Shown: piece after piece, positions 17,290-28,842 of the stretch
Layout of the letters: each line of letters starts with the position of its first letter
Position numbering within the stretch: position 1 is the stretch's first letter
Source of the DNA: Chrysomallon squamiferum
Lineage: Eukaryota; Mollusca; Gastropoda; Neomphalida; Peltospiridae
Length of the DNA: 37,639 bases
Reading direction: 5' to 3'
NCBI GenBank assembly: GCA_012295275.1
Contig: CM022675.1
Span: 5,166,852 to 5,204,490 of the forward strand
Translations under genes and position numbers: made by a program
The notes under the pieces: model-generated
What the model was told of the DNA's origin: nothing
Databases searched by the model: none
What the model saw: only the letters and a program-made list of their open reading frames with translations

Positions 17290-18292
17290 AACATGTACAC
17301 ATTTCTAACATGTACGTATTTCTAACATGTACGTATTTCTAACATGTACGTATTTCTAACATGTACGTATTTCTAACATGTACACATTTCTAACATGTAC
17401 ACATTTCTAACATGTACGTATTTCTAACTCGTACATATTTCTAACATGTACGTATTTCTAACATGTACGTATTTCTAACATGTACGTATTTCTAACATGT
17501 ACACATTTCTAACATGTACACATTTCTAACATGTACGTATTTCTAACTCGTACATATTTCTAACATGTACGTATTTCTAACATGTACACATTTCTAACAT
17601 GTACGTATTTCTAACTCGTACATATTTCTAACATGTACGTATTTCTAACATGTACACATTTCTAACATGTACATATTTCTAACATGTACACATCTCTAAC
17701 ATGTACGTATCTCTAACATGTACGTATTTCTAACATGTACATATTTCTAACATGTACATATTTCTAACATGTACATATTTCTAACACGTACATATTTCTA
17801 ACATGTACGTATTTCTAACACGTACATATTTCTAACATGTACGTATTTCTAACATGTACGTATTTCTAACATGTACACATTTCTAACATGTACACATTTC
17901 TAACATGTACGTATTTCTAACTCGTACATATTTCTAACATGTACGTATTTCTAACATGTACACATTTCTAACATGTACGTATTTCTAACTCGTACATATT
18001 TCTAACATGTACGTATTTCTAACATGTACACATTTCTAACATGTACGTATTTCTAACATGTACACATTTCTAACATGTACGTATTTCTAACATGTACACA
18101 TTTCTAACATGTACATATTTCTAACATGTATGTATTTCTAACATGTACGTATTTCTAACATGTACACATTTCTAACATGTACGTATTTCTAACATGTACA
18201 TATTTCTAACATGTACGTATTTCTAACATGTACGTATTTCTAACATGTACATATTTCTAACATGTACGTATTTCTAACATGTACATATTTCT
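17290..18292 (+). repeat. 17-bp minisatellite, 59 units, with higher-order structure
   Basis: Unit AACATGTACGTATTTCT, 59 consecutive copies of exactly 17 bp. Variation is concentrated in the middle (CGTA, CACA or CATA) and in ATG/CTCG/CACG. Each standard unit holds two overlapping palindromes, ACATGT and TACGTA. The variant order of units 11-22 (from 17460) is repeated at units 33-44 (from 17834). No coding potential and no spacers, so it is not a CRISPR array. Confidence 0.97.
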
Positions 18293-18764
18293 AATTAGAT
18301 GGTAGAATGTCTGTAGAAAACGGTTCACTGAAATTTACAGTGGAATGGTTCAAACTAAAAAGCAGTGCAACAACTTGGACAAAGTCTCTGCGACTCGAAC
18401 CCGAGTGTTTTGATAACACCAGATTAAAAGACTGTCTTGTAAAAATTTACAAACAAAACATTTGAAAGGCATTCGATACGAGCGTTTAAAAGTTTGAAAA
18501 GTTATAAATGTTTCTCGGATGGAGATATATAATTTGTTTACTGGAAACACATCATGTATAAATATTGTAAATACACCCATGTCAAAATGAGGACGTATTT
18601 GTGCGTCTCAGTATAGTATGTATGTGTGTGTACATGTACTTGTATATACAATTCTTTTTCTGTATCTATGTATGTATATATATATATAGGCTTAATATTA
18701 ACATAAATTCTGTTATCCAGCCTGTCATCTCCTACCTACAACAATGGGAGCCTGTTTCTTTGTG

Positions 18765-18801
<37 letters not shown>

Positions 18802-19560
18802 ACACACAAACATACAGACACACACACACACAGACACACACAGACACACACACACACGCACACACACAGACACACACACACACGCACACACACACACACA
18901 GACACACACAGACAGACAGTACAATTGAAAAACCACCTCTCAAAACAATTCAAGTCCAGATCAAGGTGTAGCATGTGTCCATCCCCCACACATTACTACA
19001 AACTTTGTAATAACGTTTTTGTTTAGCAAGTCTTTGTAGTGACGTCATTTACAGTCAGAGTATTTACTTTGTTACAGACACATCTCTGACTGAACCCTGA
19101 CAACATGGCCACATAGTGTGTTCAACAAACAAAACATACAGTAACGTGATCAATTAAATCTTCTGTTTATAAAAGAAATGTGAGCAGCTAACTTCCTAAT
19201 AGATTAAAACCAGTATCTTGTCTAATTACAGTTATTTTTAGGTGCAATTAGTACAAACACACACAAGTATACATACTCTAGGCTTAAGAAAACTCTTTTA
19301 ATAAACCATTTATTTTGGACTAACATATAATTGTTATATTGAAGATTGTACCGTTAATCATAAACTCATACAAATACGTACATTCTTGTACAACCCCTAC
19401 CAAGTATTTGTGACTCCAAGCAACAAACACCTCAACTAGTTGCAGTAGATTGAATATTTAAGAATATAATTGAAACTATTGTTCTCTGTAGTTACCTGAA
19501 TTATGTCATTAATTTAACTTGTTTTTTGTTATACTAGGTGTTGTGGCATTTTAGGTGTTG
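18293..19560. other. Non-coding spacer with CA satellite
   Basis: No gene is supported. A CA run with CAGA interruptions occupies 18769-18918, and a CRE-like TGACGTCA lies at 19040-19047. A tRNA-like fragment near 18385 is listed separately. Confidence 0.6.
18385..18436 (-). other. tRNA-Lys-like fragment, possible SINE remnant
   Basis: On the minus strand, CAGTCTTTTAATCTGG resembles the anticodon arm of tRNA-Lys (TTT anticodon), and GGGTTCGAGTC downstream resembles a T-arm. The T stem pairs poorly, there is no D-arm or acceptor stem, and the spacer forms its own GTGTT/AACAC hairpin. It is not a working tRNA; a degenerate tRNA-derived SINE is possible. Confidence 0.35.
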
Positions 19561-19592
19561 TGGGTGGGTATATAGTCCACGTTTCTTGGCGT

Positions 19593-19787
19593 TCACTGGC
19601 TTCTCACATAAAACTGTGCAGAACAAACACTCGTGTTTGCAGTAACATTAAAATCTTTTCTATTTTTGTGTGAAGCGATTAGCCACAAACGTTTACGATA
19701 TTCATTTCCCGATCTTCTGCGACTGGAACAGTTAATAACTGAACAGTGGTCATGACCTCCCATTACAACATGATTTCTTTTGTCCAC
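19593..19787 (-). pseudogene. THAP-type zinc-finger fragment
   Basis: The 64-codon frame on the minus strand reads GGHDHCSVINCSSRR, then YRKRLWLIASHKNRKDF, then VCSAQF. This follows the THAP pattern of C-x4-C, a central Trp and a final C-x2-H-F, as found in THAP transcription factors and P-element-type transposases. The last zinc ligand is Gln instead of His, the usual FHxxP segment is missing, and the frame stops at once after the motif. The start codon lies 32 bases downstream (minus direction) of a TCTCGCGAGA palindrome. It may be the first exon of a decayed gene or a transposase relic. Family assignment is moderately sure; function is doubtful. Confidence 0.5.
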
Positions 19788-19812
19788 CGATTTTCTAAGT
19801 AGGACTAGTTTG

Positions 19813-19834
19813 GCGAGATCTCGCGAGATCTCGC
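19813..19834. promoter_or_regulatory. 22-bp perfect palindrome containing TCTCGCGAGA
   Basis: A perfect inverted repeat of two GCGAGATCTCG halves, with TCTCGCGAGA at 19819-19828. In vertebrates this core is a known element of TATA-less promoters, linked to Kaiso/ZBTB33. A CpG-rich patch with ATGCGCA (NRF-1 half-site-like) follows at about 19868. It sits just upstream of the minus-strand THAP fragment and is the most GC-rich spot in this spacer. Confidence 0.5.
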
Positions 19835-19941
19835 GATCTGCGCCATCGAATTACCCAGCAACGGCACATGCGCAGTGAAATGTGAAATACCTCTGTTCAT
19901 CAAATTTATCAGTATATAAATGACTAAACATAACCAAAACT

Positions 19942-19944
<3 letters not shown>

Positions 19945-19976
<32 letters not shown>

Positions 19977-20021
19977 TATACATATATCTGTCTCTGCCTG
20001 TTTTATTTCTCTCTCTCTATC

Positions 20022-20075
<54 letters not shown>

Positions 20076-20289
20076 GCATACACACAGACTAACAGACAGA
20101 GACTAGGAGAATTGTGATTGTGTCTGCCTCTCTCTGTTTTTATGTATTTCTGTCTCTCTGTTTCTCGTGTCTCACATACACAGAGACAGAGAGAGAGATA
20201 GAGAGAAAAGAGAAATACAGAGAGAAGTGTAAATGTGTTTGTGTGTACAATCTCTTTCTATGTTTCTCTCTGTCTTTCTCACACACATA

Positions 20290-20340
<51 letters not shown>

Positions 20341-20345
20341 ACGAA
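19945..20345 (+). repeat. CA and CT satellites before the C' promoter
   Basis: CA at about 19945-19973, CT at about 20011-20072, a GA patch at about 20182-20225 and CA at 20278-20345. Similar CA/CT/GA blocks precede the promoters of genes C and D, so they belong to the duplicated 5' module. Confidence 0.85.
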
Positions 20346-20360
20346 TACACATATACACAC

Positions 20361-20630
20361 TATAATTTATGCAGTTTTCTATTGTGTCTTCTACTCTACT
20401 TTGCCGTAGGCTTTGTCATGCGCGAGATTATCTAAAGCAAGTTTTATTTTTATCACACAAATACACTACACTGTTCTGTAACTAAGTAAACAAGGGAAGG
20501 AAAAACCTGTAACGATCCTAACAACAATCTTTTACTCTTTTACTCTTTTAATCTTTTTCTCTGTTATCTTCTTCCTGGTCTGGACCACGTTATTTACACA
20601 TAGAAGTTTAAACGTCTCGAAGAATCCGCC
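20361..20630 (+). promoter_or_regulatory. Conserved 5' module, copy C'
   Basis: It starts at TATAATTTAT and aligns with 23541-23782 and 31433-31657. Shared words include CTTTGTCATGC, ACACTACACTG, AACTAAGT and CTGT(T/A)ATC before CCGCCATGTTGTC. Conservation in three copies directly before a start codon suggests promoter plus 5' UTR. The start of transcription is not visible. Confidence 0.6.
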
Positions 20631-20703
20631 ATGTTGTCTACAGCTGTCGTTATTTTTATTATTTTCTTTGTGTGTGTGTCACCTACCCAGTCAGAAATAT
20701 TAA
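20631..20703 (+). CDS. C': orphan signal-peptide exon
   Basis: ATG at 20631 encodes a signal peptide, MLSTAVVIFIIFFVCVS then PTQSEIL, close to exon 1 of genes C and D. The exon ends in phase 1 at GTAAGT, exactly as in the paralogues. No matching exon 2 occurs before the complete gene C starts at 23783. It is therefore either a leftover of a deleted gene or an alternative first exon of gene C, which could splice over exon 1 of C to exon 2 at 24030 in frame. The pogo element lies in its intron. Confidence 0.65.
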
Positions 20704-20722
20704 GTAAGTAGATTTTACATTA

Positions 20723-23309
20723 CCGTATATACTTGTGTATAAGTCGAATTTTTGGGAGACTATATTAAGGTAATATTTTGGGGATCGACTTATACATAGG
20801 TAATGCTTTTGTAGCTGTTGCTGAAGAGTCGCCATTTTAACTATTTTTTGCTACGGGATGCATCTAAAATAATCGCGGTCTTTTAGCTTTTCAAAAATAT
20901 AATTTAATCGTATAAAAAAGTTTGAAAAATTAAATAACAAAACCAAATATGAATGTAAAACATGATATTCTTCCGTTTAATGACATAAAAATACATTTTA
21001 AAGCGAGAAAACCGTCAGTACGGCGTTATGCCTTACGGCGTCTTGCAATGATCTAGGAATGCAGACTTCTGTGCCAAATTGCACTAAATATCGGTCTTAA
21101 TTTCATAAACAAAACTCACTTGTGTAATTGTAAAGAATTTGGTGAAATAATATTGCAATCGTCATTAATATCCACTACCGACAAATCGAAAACAAACTAA
21201 ATTTCTATAAACGTTCTGCAACAAAAATCGGTTGAACTTCTCGCCATATTTGTTATTCTAGTCGGTTGCCAAGTGCGCGAAGCCTCGGCCAATTAGCGCG
21301 CTAGGAATAGGATCGGGGGCGTGTCTTGTAGCAGAGTTTCGATAGAAAAAAATATTGCTGAGGTTCCGAAATTATCTTACTTTGAATTGCACGTTCATGT
21401 AAAATACCGGTAATAAATAATAAAGCAACACATCTTTTGGAATTTATCTACAAAATTTAATTAAATACTGAATTACGTCTAACGCCTGGAAATCCACACG
21501 TACCTTTAAATAGACCTTGATCTATATATCCCGGTAATTATGAAACATTGCAACAATACAAACATTTTAATTCCAAAACATCCAACATTTACCGGGTAAT
21601 GCTATAATCTAGTGTAACAAAAAGTTTATTCAAAGCCTTCAAAGTCATTTTCGCCATCACTATCGCTTGCCCCAAAAAGTTCATTCCACTCTTCAATACC
21701 ACCAGTGTTAATTGCATCATCATAAAGATCATCGTCACTGTCAAGTGGGTCATCATTCCCAGAATCCTCTCCTGTGGGACTATTTTCTTGAACGGAATCA
21801 GCAAGGGCATTGGGTTCGCGCCATAAATAGTCATCCTCCGTCCCATCTAGTGCATTTGAAATTCCACACTTCAGAAAGGCCTTACATTGCCCCCTTTTGT
21901 GAATGTCTTGTCCCCATTTAGCATCCACTGATTCCAAAAATGCCGAACAGTGTCTTTAAACGGCTTATTTATTGAGACATCCAAAGGTTGTAAAATGCTT
22001 GTCAGGCCCCCAGGGATGACTGCCAAATCTGTATTTTCTCGTCTTACAGCTTCTTTTACAGAATCTACCAGGTGTGCTTTGAACATGTCCCATACTAACA
22101 AAGACTTTTCTTTTCGTAATCCACCTGAACGAGTGCTCCACACTTGGTTAACCCAGAGCTTGCATCCGGCCGCATCCAACCACCCTTTTGGATGTACGTG
22201 TATTAATACGCCCTTTGGAAATTTTTCTTTTGGCATATTTTTGCTCTTGAAAACTACCATAGGTTTTAACTTTGTTCCGTCTGCCATACAGCCTAAAATA
22301 ACGGTGAATTTTGACTTTTCATGGCCCGTCGTTTTCACTAGCACGGTTTTTTCTCCGATCTTGTTAACAGTTCTATTCGATGGCATGTCAAACGTCATTG
22401 GCGTTTCATCCATGTTGCCAATACATGCCAAAGCATACTTGTTTTTCTCTCTATGACGGATAACAAATCTGTGAAAACTTGTTATTTTATCATCAAGCTC
22501 TCTGGGTAAGCGCTGGGCGAATTTGGTTTTTTGTCTTAAGACTAAATGATGCCTTTTCATGAACAGCGTGCACCAACCAGGACTGGCTTTAAAATCCGTA
22601 ATTCCTGCCTTCTTAGCTAACTTAAGTGCTTGTAAACGGATAGCACCCCTTGTAACTATACAGCCGTCTTGTCTACTTGCTTGAACCGACTCAAAAAGTG
22701 TCTTTTCTATTTCCGGATGTTTTGACTTTTTGCCTCTGTCAGCACACTTCACTTTTGGCATTTCAAGTAATTTAGTACTCATTTCTCTCCAGTCCCTAAC
22801 AAGTTTTTCACTGACTCCATACTCCCGTCCAGCAGCAGAAGTGTTAGAATCTTCAGCAAATCTAATTACTGCAAGCTTAAATTGTGCAGTATATTTATTT
22901 CGTTTGCCTGGCATCATATACAATATTTTAGGGCTATGGCCATAATATTTTGTAAATCATAGAACGGCTAAATATAACGGTAAGTTAGGTCTCCATGTTA
23001 GACCTATTACATTAAAGAGATACTATTTATGATACATTTAGGCTATAGCTCGTGTAATACATGCATTTACGTTATTATGGTATGTTCGTGCAAGTTACAG
23101 CTCGTGCAAGTTACAGCTCGTGCAAGTTATGTTACAGTAGGCGTACAATGTAGGCCTTCATGGCACGGTCACACTGGTCCAAAAATAGTGAATGTGCCTG
23201 GAATCTACAGTCGACTTATACACAAGTAATACCTAAACTGACGCAATTTTTGGTCTTAAAATACACATCGACTTATACATTCGGTCGCCTTGTACACAAG
23301 TATATACGG
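20723..23309 (-). mobile_element. Pogo-like DNA transposon, complete ends, 2587 bp
   Basis: The terminal inverted repeats begin CCGTATATACTTGTGTA at both ends, with about 25 bp alignable. A second GACTTATACA motif lies inside each end. TA flanks both sides (20721-20722 and 23310-23311), the target duplication of the pogo/Tc1-mariner group. The uninterrupted site is present in the paralogous introns at 23853 and 31728 (TTTACATTA then TTGTTTCAAT), which proves the insertion borders. The transposase is on the minus strand. Confidence 0.93.
21626..22923 (-). pseudogene. Pogo-group DDE transposase, frame broken near the C-terminus
   Basis: The frame from 22923 to 21871 (350 codons) has a psq-type helix-turn-helix (residues 8-45: YTAQFKLAVIRFAED, YGVSEKLVRDW), a CENP-B-type second DNA-binding part (about 70-140), and a DDE core with Asp172 (GNMDETPMTFDM), Asp279 (LLVWDMFKAHL) and Asp315 (ILQPLDVSINKPFKD), giving DD35D. 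At about 21875 the frame runs out after NVRPF. The family continuation (LKCGISNALDGTEDDYLW, then an acidic end) goes on in another frame down to 21626, consistent with a small deletion that also shifted the frame. In family members a short segment separates the two parts. Catalytic residues are all present, so residual activity cannot be excluded. The start is MYMMPGKRNK; the second or third Met may be the true one. Confidence 0.85.
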
Positions 23310-23327
23310 TAATTGTTTCAATTAAAG

Positions 23328-23366
23328 AACACACACACACATACACAAACACACACACACACACAT

Positions 23367-23428
<62 letters not shown>

Positions 23429-23530
23429 GTATTTGTGTTTGTGTGTACAATATCGTTCTTTTTATGTTTCTCTCTGTCTTTCTCTCACACACACACACAC
23501 CCGCACACACACACACACAAACACACACAC
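23328..23530 (+). repeat. CA/GA/CA satellites before the gene C promoter
   Basis: CA (23328-23372), GA (23373-23425) and CA (about 23486-23530) occur in the same order as before genes C' and D, with unit numbers that differ. Confidence 0.85.
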
Positions 23531-23540
23531 ATACATACAG

Positions 23541-23782
23541 TATAATGTATTCAGTTTTCTATTGTGTTTTCTAATCTGTTTTGTCGTACTCTTTGTCATG
23601 CACGATTTTATCTAAAACAAGTTTAATTTTTATGACACAGAAACACTACACTGCTTTATAACTAAGTCAACAAGAGACGGAAAAACCTGTAACGATGCTA
23701 GCAACTATCTTTTACTCTGTTATCTCGTTCCTAGTCCAGTTTGTTGTTCATTGTAGTTATTTAGCTTCTCCGAGACTCCGCC
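23541..23782 (+). promoter_or_regulatory. Conserved 5' module of gene C
   Basis: Second copy of the module described at 20361-20630, starting TATAATGTAT and ending CTCCGCC before the ATG at 23783. It is more diverged than the C' and D copies are from each other in the CATGC(A/G)CGA region. Confidence 0.55.
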
Positions 23783-24301
23783 ATGTTGTCTACAGTTGTC
23801 GATATTTTTATTATTTTCTTTGTGTGTGTGTCTACCCAGTCACAAATATTAAGTAAGTAGACTTTACATTAATTGTTTCAATCAATATATATACTCCTAT
23901 AAATCTAACAGAAAATTTAAAATTAACAAAATTAGTGGTTTAAATTTTACGATCTAGGTAATAACTAACATTTAGACACTCGTTGTAATACCCTAAATAT
24001 TTGTGCTCAGTATATTTTCCAATACGTAGGTCCCTGGAGTGACGTATCGGGTGACGCCATGACAGACAGTTACGTCATACTGAATGAGACCCAGTCGTGG
24101 TGGTCTGCTGTTTATTCTGGCTGTCAGTCAAAGGGAGGAAGACTCGTTACACACTCTAAATCTGTGTCTAATGTCTGGAAACTAATGGATCTGTACGATC
24201 CTTATTGGGTTGGTGCTACCGAAACTTACACTCCTTGGATATGGACAGGTATATTAATATAGCAGATTAATTAATTGTGTTTATGCGTGCGTGGGTACAT
24301 G

Positions 24302-24397
<96 letters not shown>

Positions 24398-25666
24398 TAT
24401 TTTTCACTGTACATTTTAATAGGTTTGTTCTCAAATTAAATGTATGTAACATAAGTTTTGGTTTTTGTTTGTTTGTTTGTTATTAGTAGTAGTAGTAGTA
24501 GTAGTAGTTGTTGTTGTTGTAATAGTAATAGTATTTTACTATTATTATTATTATTATTATTATCATCACTTTTGTTTCTTTTTTAATTATTATTATTTTT
24601 TTTTTCAGAAACAAATGAGAGCCTGTTTAAATTTGTTGAAGATATAGCGGTGTCACAAACTGTGTTATACAGTCATATTACTATTGATGACAACAGTGTG
24701 TTTAAATGTTTCCAGAGGTGTAACAGTTATAGCACAACAAAGAGAAAATTTGGTTTACAGGTGATTCTTTCTTTACTCTTCGATAAATCAATTCTTTCAA
24801 AACATTATGTAGTGTAATGCTGAGTTGAAAACACAGACATTCTGAATTTAAAATGTGCATAAATGTGACACACATACTCACACACACACTCACATACTAA
24901 CACACAGACACAAACAGACACACACCTATCTTTTCTCTCTCTCTCTCTCTCTGTACCTATCTATTTATCTTTCTGTGTACCAACGTATCTGTTTATCTAT
25001 CTGTCTCTTTGTACTTCTCTCTATCTATAGTAAAAAGTTATAAAATTACATAAAGTAAAGTTCAGTTACATACTGTCATATTGCAGGGAAGAAAATGTTT
25101 CTGCAGTCTTCCACAACATAAAACAGACTCTAAGAAAGATACAACATTCAAGAAAGTAAACAAAGTACGCTGTCCTGGGACCTATGACGAGTTCTGTGGT
25201 GGTGCGGACGTTGTTTCTGTCTACGAATTGGGTAAGAATTTTATTTTGATAATATACTGGTAGTAGAAATGTAAGATTTATGTCTCTTTTTTTTTTACTT
25301 TCTTTCTTTCTTATCGGATTCGGAAATTGGTATTGGTAGTGGCAGAAGTAATAGTAATAACTGTAAAGTAATAGTAGCAGTAATAGTATTTGAGACAGTA
25401 TAAATAGTAGTAGTAATAGGAGAGGTAATGTTTGTACCGGTTGTAGAACTAATAGTACTAGTAGTAATAATACTAGCAGTAAACGTTGTAGTAGTTGTTG
25501 CTGTAGATATTGATGTAACAAACGGATCAAAAGTAATACTAGCTGGCATTAGTAGTCGTAGAAGCAAAAGAAATAGTAGTAGTGGTGGTGATGATTGTAA
25601 TAATAGTAGTAGATGAAGAAGACGAAGAAGAAGCAGTAGTAATAGCTGTTGTAGTGGTAGTAGTAG

Positions 25667-25705
<39 letters not shown>

Positions 25706-26526
25706 CAGTAATAGTAGTAGTATTAATAGCAGAAGTAGTAGTAGTAGCAGTAATAGTAGTAGTATTAATTGCAGAAGTAGTAGTAGCAGCAGTAATAGTA
25801 GTAGTAGTAATAGCAGAAGTAGTAGTAGTAGCAGTAATAGTAGTAGCAGTAATAGTAGTAGTAGTAATAGCAGAAGAATTAGTAGTAGCAGTAACAGTAG
25901 TAGTAGTAATAGCAGATGTAGTAGTAGTAGCAGTAATAGTAGTAGTAGTAATAGCAGAAGTAGTAGTAGTAGCAGTAATAGTAGTAGTAATAGCAGATGT
26001 AGTAGTAGTAGTAATAGTAGTAGTAGTAGTAGCAGTAATAGTAGTAGTAGTAATAGCAGAAGAAGTAGTAGTAGCAGTAACAGTAGTAGTAGTAATAGCA
26101 GATGTAGTAGTAGTAGCAGTAACAGTAGTAGTAGTAATAGCAGATGTAGTAGTAGTAGCAGTAATAGTAGTAGTAGTAATAGCAGAAGTAGTAGTAGTAG
26201 CAGTAATAGTATTAGTAGTAATAGCAGATGTAGTAGTAGTAGTAGAAAGAGTACCAGTAGTAGCATAACAGTATTAGAAGCAAGATATATAGCAGAAGTA
26301 GTAATGTTTGTAGAACTAATTATACTAGTAGTAATAACAGAAATAGCAAACGTAGTAGTTGTTGGTGTAGATGATGTAACAGATGGAGAAGAAACAATAC
26401 AAGCTGTGGGTGGCATCAGTAGTGGTAGTAGCAATAGAAACAGGAATAGTGGTGGTGGTGGTAGTAGTTGTAAAAATCAGAAGATGAAATAGAAGAAAAA
26501 CAAGAACAAGAAGAAGCAGTAGTAAC

Positions 26527-26578
<52 letters not shown>

Positions 26579-28811
26579 TCACACAAACACTGTTTTTATA
26601 TTAAAGAAATATTTTATTTCAGATCTGCCTGTTTCTGTAGATATAAAAAGCAGAACAAGTAAAAACAGCAACTGCGGCTACGTCAAATTTGAAAACAACA
26701 AAATCACCCTTCGATTTGAAAACTGTAATACACAGTGGATGTTTAGTGTTTGTCCAAGTATGTTGTTTATTTATTTATTTATTTATTTATTTGTATGTGT
26801 TTATGTTTGTTTGTTTGTTTGTTCATTGTTTTCGTTTTGTTTCTTTCTTTCTGTTGTTTATCTGTTTCCGTTTGACACCATATACTTTCATGCATGAGTG
26901 GTATGTTTGTATGTTTGAATTTGTGAGCGTTTAACTAATATCAGTTTTGTTATTGCAAAATGCTAATATTATCAGTTCAGTTTAAAAACAACAATCGAAA
27001 GCAGAGTTATTTATATGCACAGACTAATCTCACTGATTTTGTTCTACGTTTCAGGGAAAAACTTTAAAACCTATATGAGCATCGTCTGCAGAAATACGAC
27101 TTGTATTTTGACCCAGCACTTTAACTGGAATGAAGCTAGAGTACAGTGTGGTGGAAAGTTGTCAAAACTGACAGACACAGCAGAGTCAGAACTGAAAACG
27201 CTGATTGCTAATGACAGATGGTGGGAAAAGTATTGGATTGGACTGAAACGAAACATTGAATGGAGATGGACTGATGGTAAGAGAACAGACTCGTAACGAA
27301 GGGAGATAATCTCGTCTTTGTTTGACGTAAAACCCGGTTATCTGTGAAATTGTGATACATTTCTTTTATCTGTACTAACTGTAGATATTTTATCAGAGTA
27401 TATATATATATTTGAGATTATCTACTTTCTATATAGGAAATAGAGAAATGCAAATAATCAACGTTCTGTTTCACCATTTATAATACCAGTTTACAGAAAA
27501 ACACGCGAAAAGCAGCTTAAAATTCAAATTTTAAATTTATCAATTACTGTCATGGTGATCTAAACCCCTACACATGCTAATGAACACTTTACGCACTGGC
27601 AACGTGACACATATATACAGATACATACACGTGACACACATTACACTTACGCATACAAAGATACAAATACACACACAAATATACATGTAAGTGATATACG
27701 TTTACTATTTCACTAATATATATATATATATATAAAATCTGTTTTTCTTTTAAAGGAAACCGTGTTTCAGACCTGAATAATGTATACTAGTCAAATTTCC
27801 ATAGAAGTATTGCATGGTACAGAAACAGTTTTCAGAAAATTCCAATAAATTCTTTGACGGAATTATCAGCTATTTGTCAACTTTGTAAGTGTTATGTACA
27901 TATGATACACACATACGTATAGGATGATAGATATAAATAGATATGGAGAATACATATATTCATGGCGTCATATGTATATATGAATGTAGTCCTATATTTC
28001 CATAAACTGATGTCATATTTTTAAAGTACCTAACAATTAAAAATGTTTAAACAATCGGAAACAGATATGTACGTAAACACACACAAACATGTCCTGTTAA
28101 AAATAATTATAATAGCTTTTTATAATAGTGATAAAAATAATGTAAACAGTTCACTATAAAGATTTTCTGTCAAAAATTTCGTAACTTTCATTAACAGATA
28201 AAACAACTACTACATCAGCTTCAACGACCACACTACTAACACTTAACACGACGGTAACAACGATAACGACGATAAAAGAAACGGAAAGGTCCACAACAGC
28301 AGCGACAGCAGAAGAAACAGTGAAATTTAATGTTTTGTCGACGACAACGTTGTCTGAAAAAGGACGGAAAAAAAAGACAAACAAGTCCAAGAATAGTGCA
28401 GGTCTTTTGAACATTTTTTTCTTTAGTCTTTTATTTTATTTTTTTATTTATTTTTTATTATTATCATTATTATTTATTATTATTTTTTTTTTTTTTTTTT
28501 TTTTTCCTTTTGTGGTTTCAACGTTTTTCGTTTCTGATCGCTTCTTTTAGAAATACTTTTATAAATGGGCGTGATTCTTTAGCTTTAAAGTACGACTGTT
28601 CAACTGTGGAAAAGTTTTGTAACAAATAAACGTTTTACATTATTTGTAATTAATTTTTTATTTTTTTTATTTTTAGCTTTGATTGGCGGCAGTGTTGTTG
28701 CTGTTATTGTTGTTATTGTAACATCTATCTTCATTTTCATCTGGATGAAACGGTAAGGAAACATTACTTATTTATTAAATTATTTATTTAGTTATTTAAT
28801 TAGTATCCTAT

Positions 28812-28842
<31 letters not shown>

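Noticed and set aside
17290-18292. CRISPR-like array
   Set aside because: Units are directly adjacent with no spacers, in an animal genome.
18385-18436. Functional tRNA-Lys gene
   Set aside because: Only anticodon-arm and T-loop-like words remain; acceptor stem and D-arm are absent.
18601-19026. 141-codon frame with a His-Thr run
   Set aside because: Most of it is the CA satellite; no homologous domain or splice context.
25582-26268. 228-codon plus-strand poly-Val/Ala frame
   Set aside because: Same satellite, other strand.
25295-26434. 379-codon minus-strand frame, mostly poly-Leu
   Set aside because: Translation of the GTA/GCA satellite in gene C intron 4; no domain and no conservation of frame with gene D.
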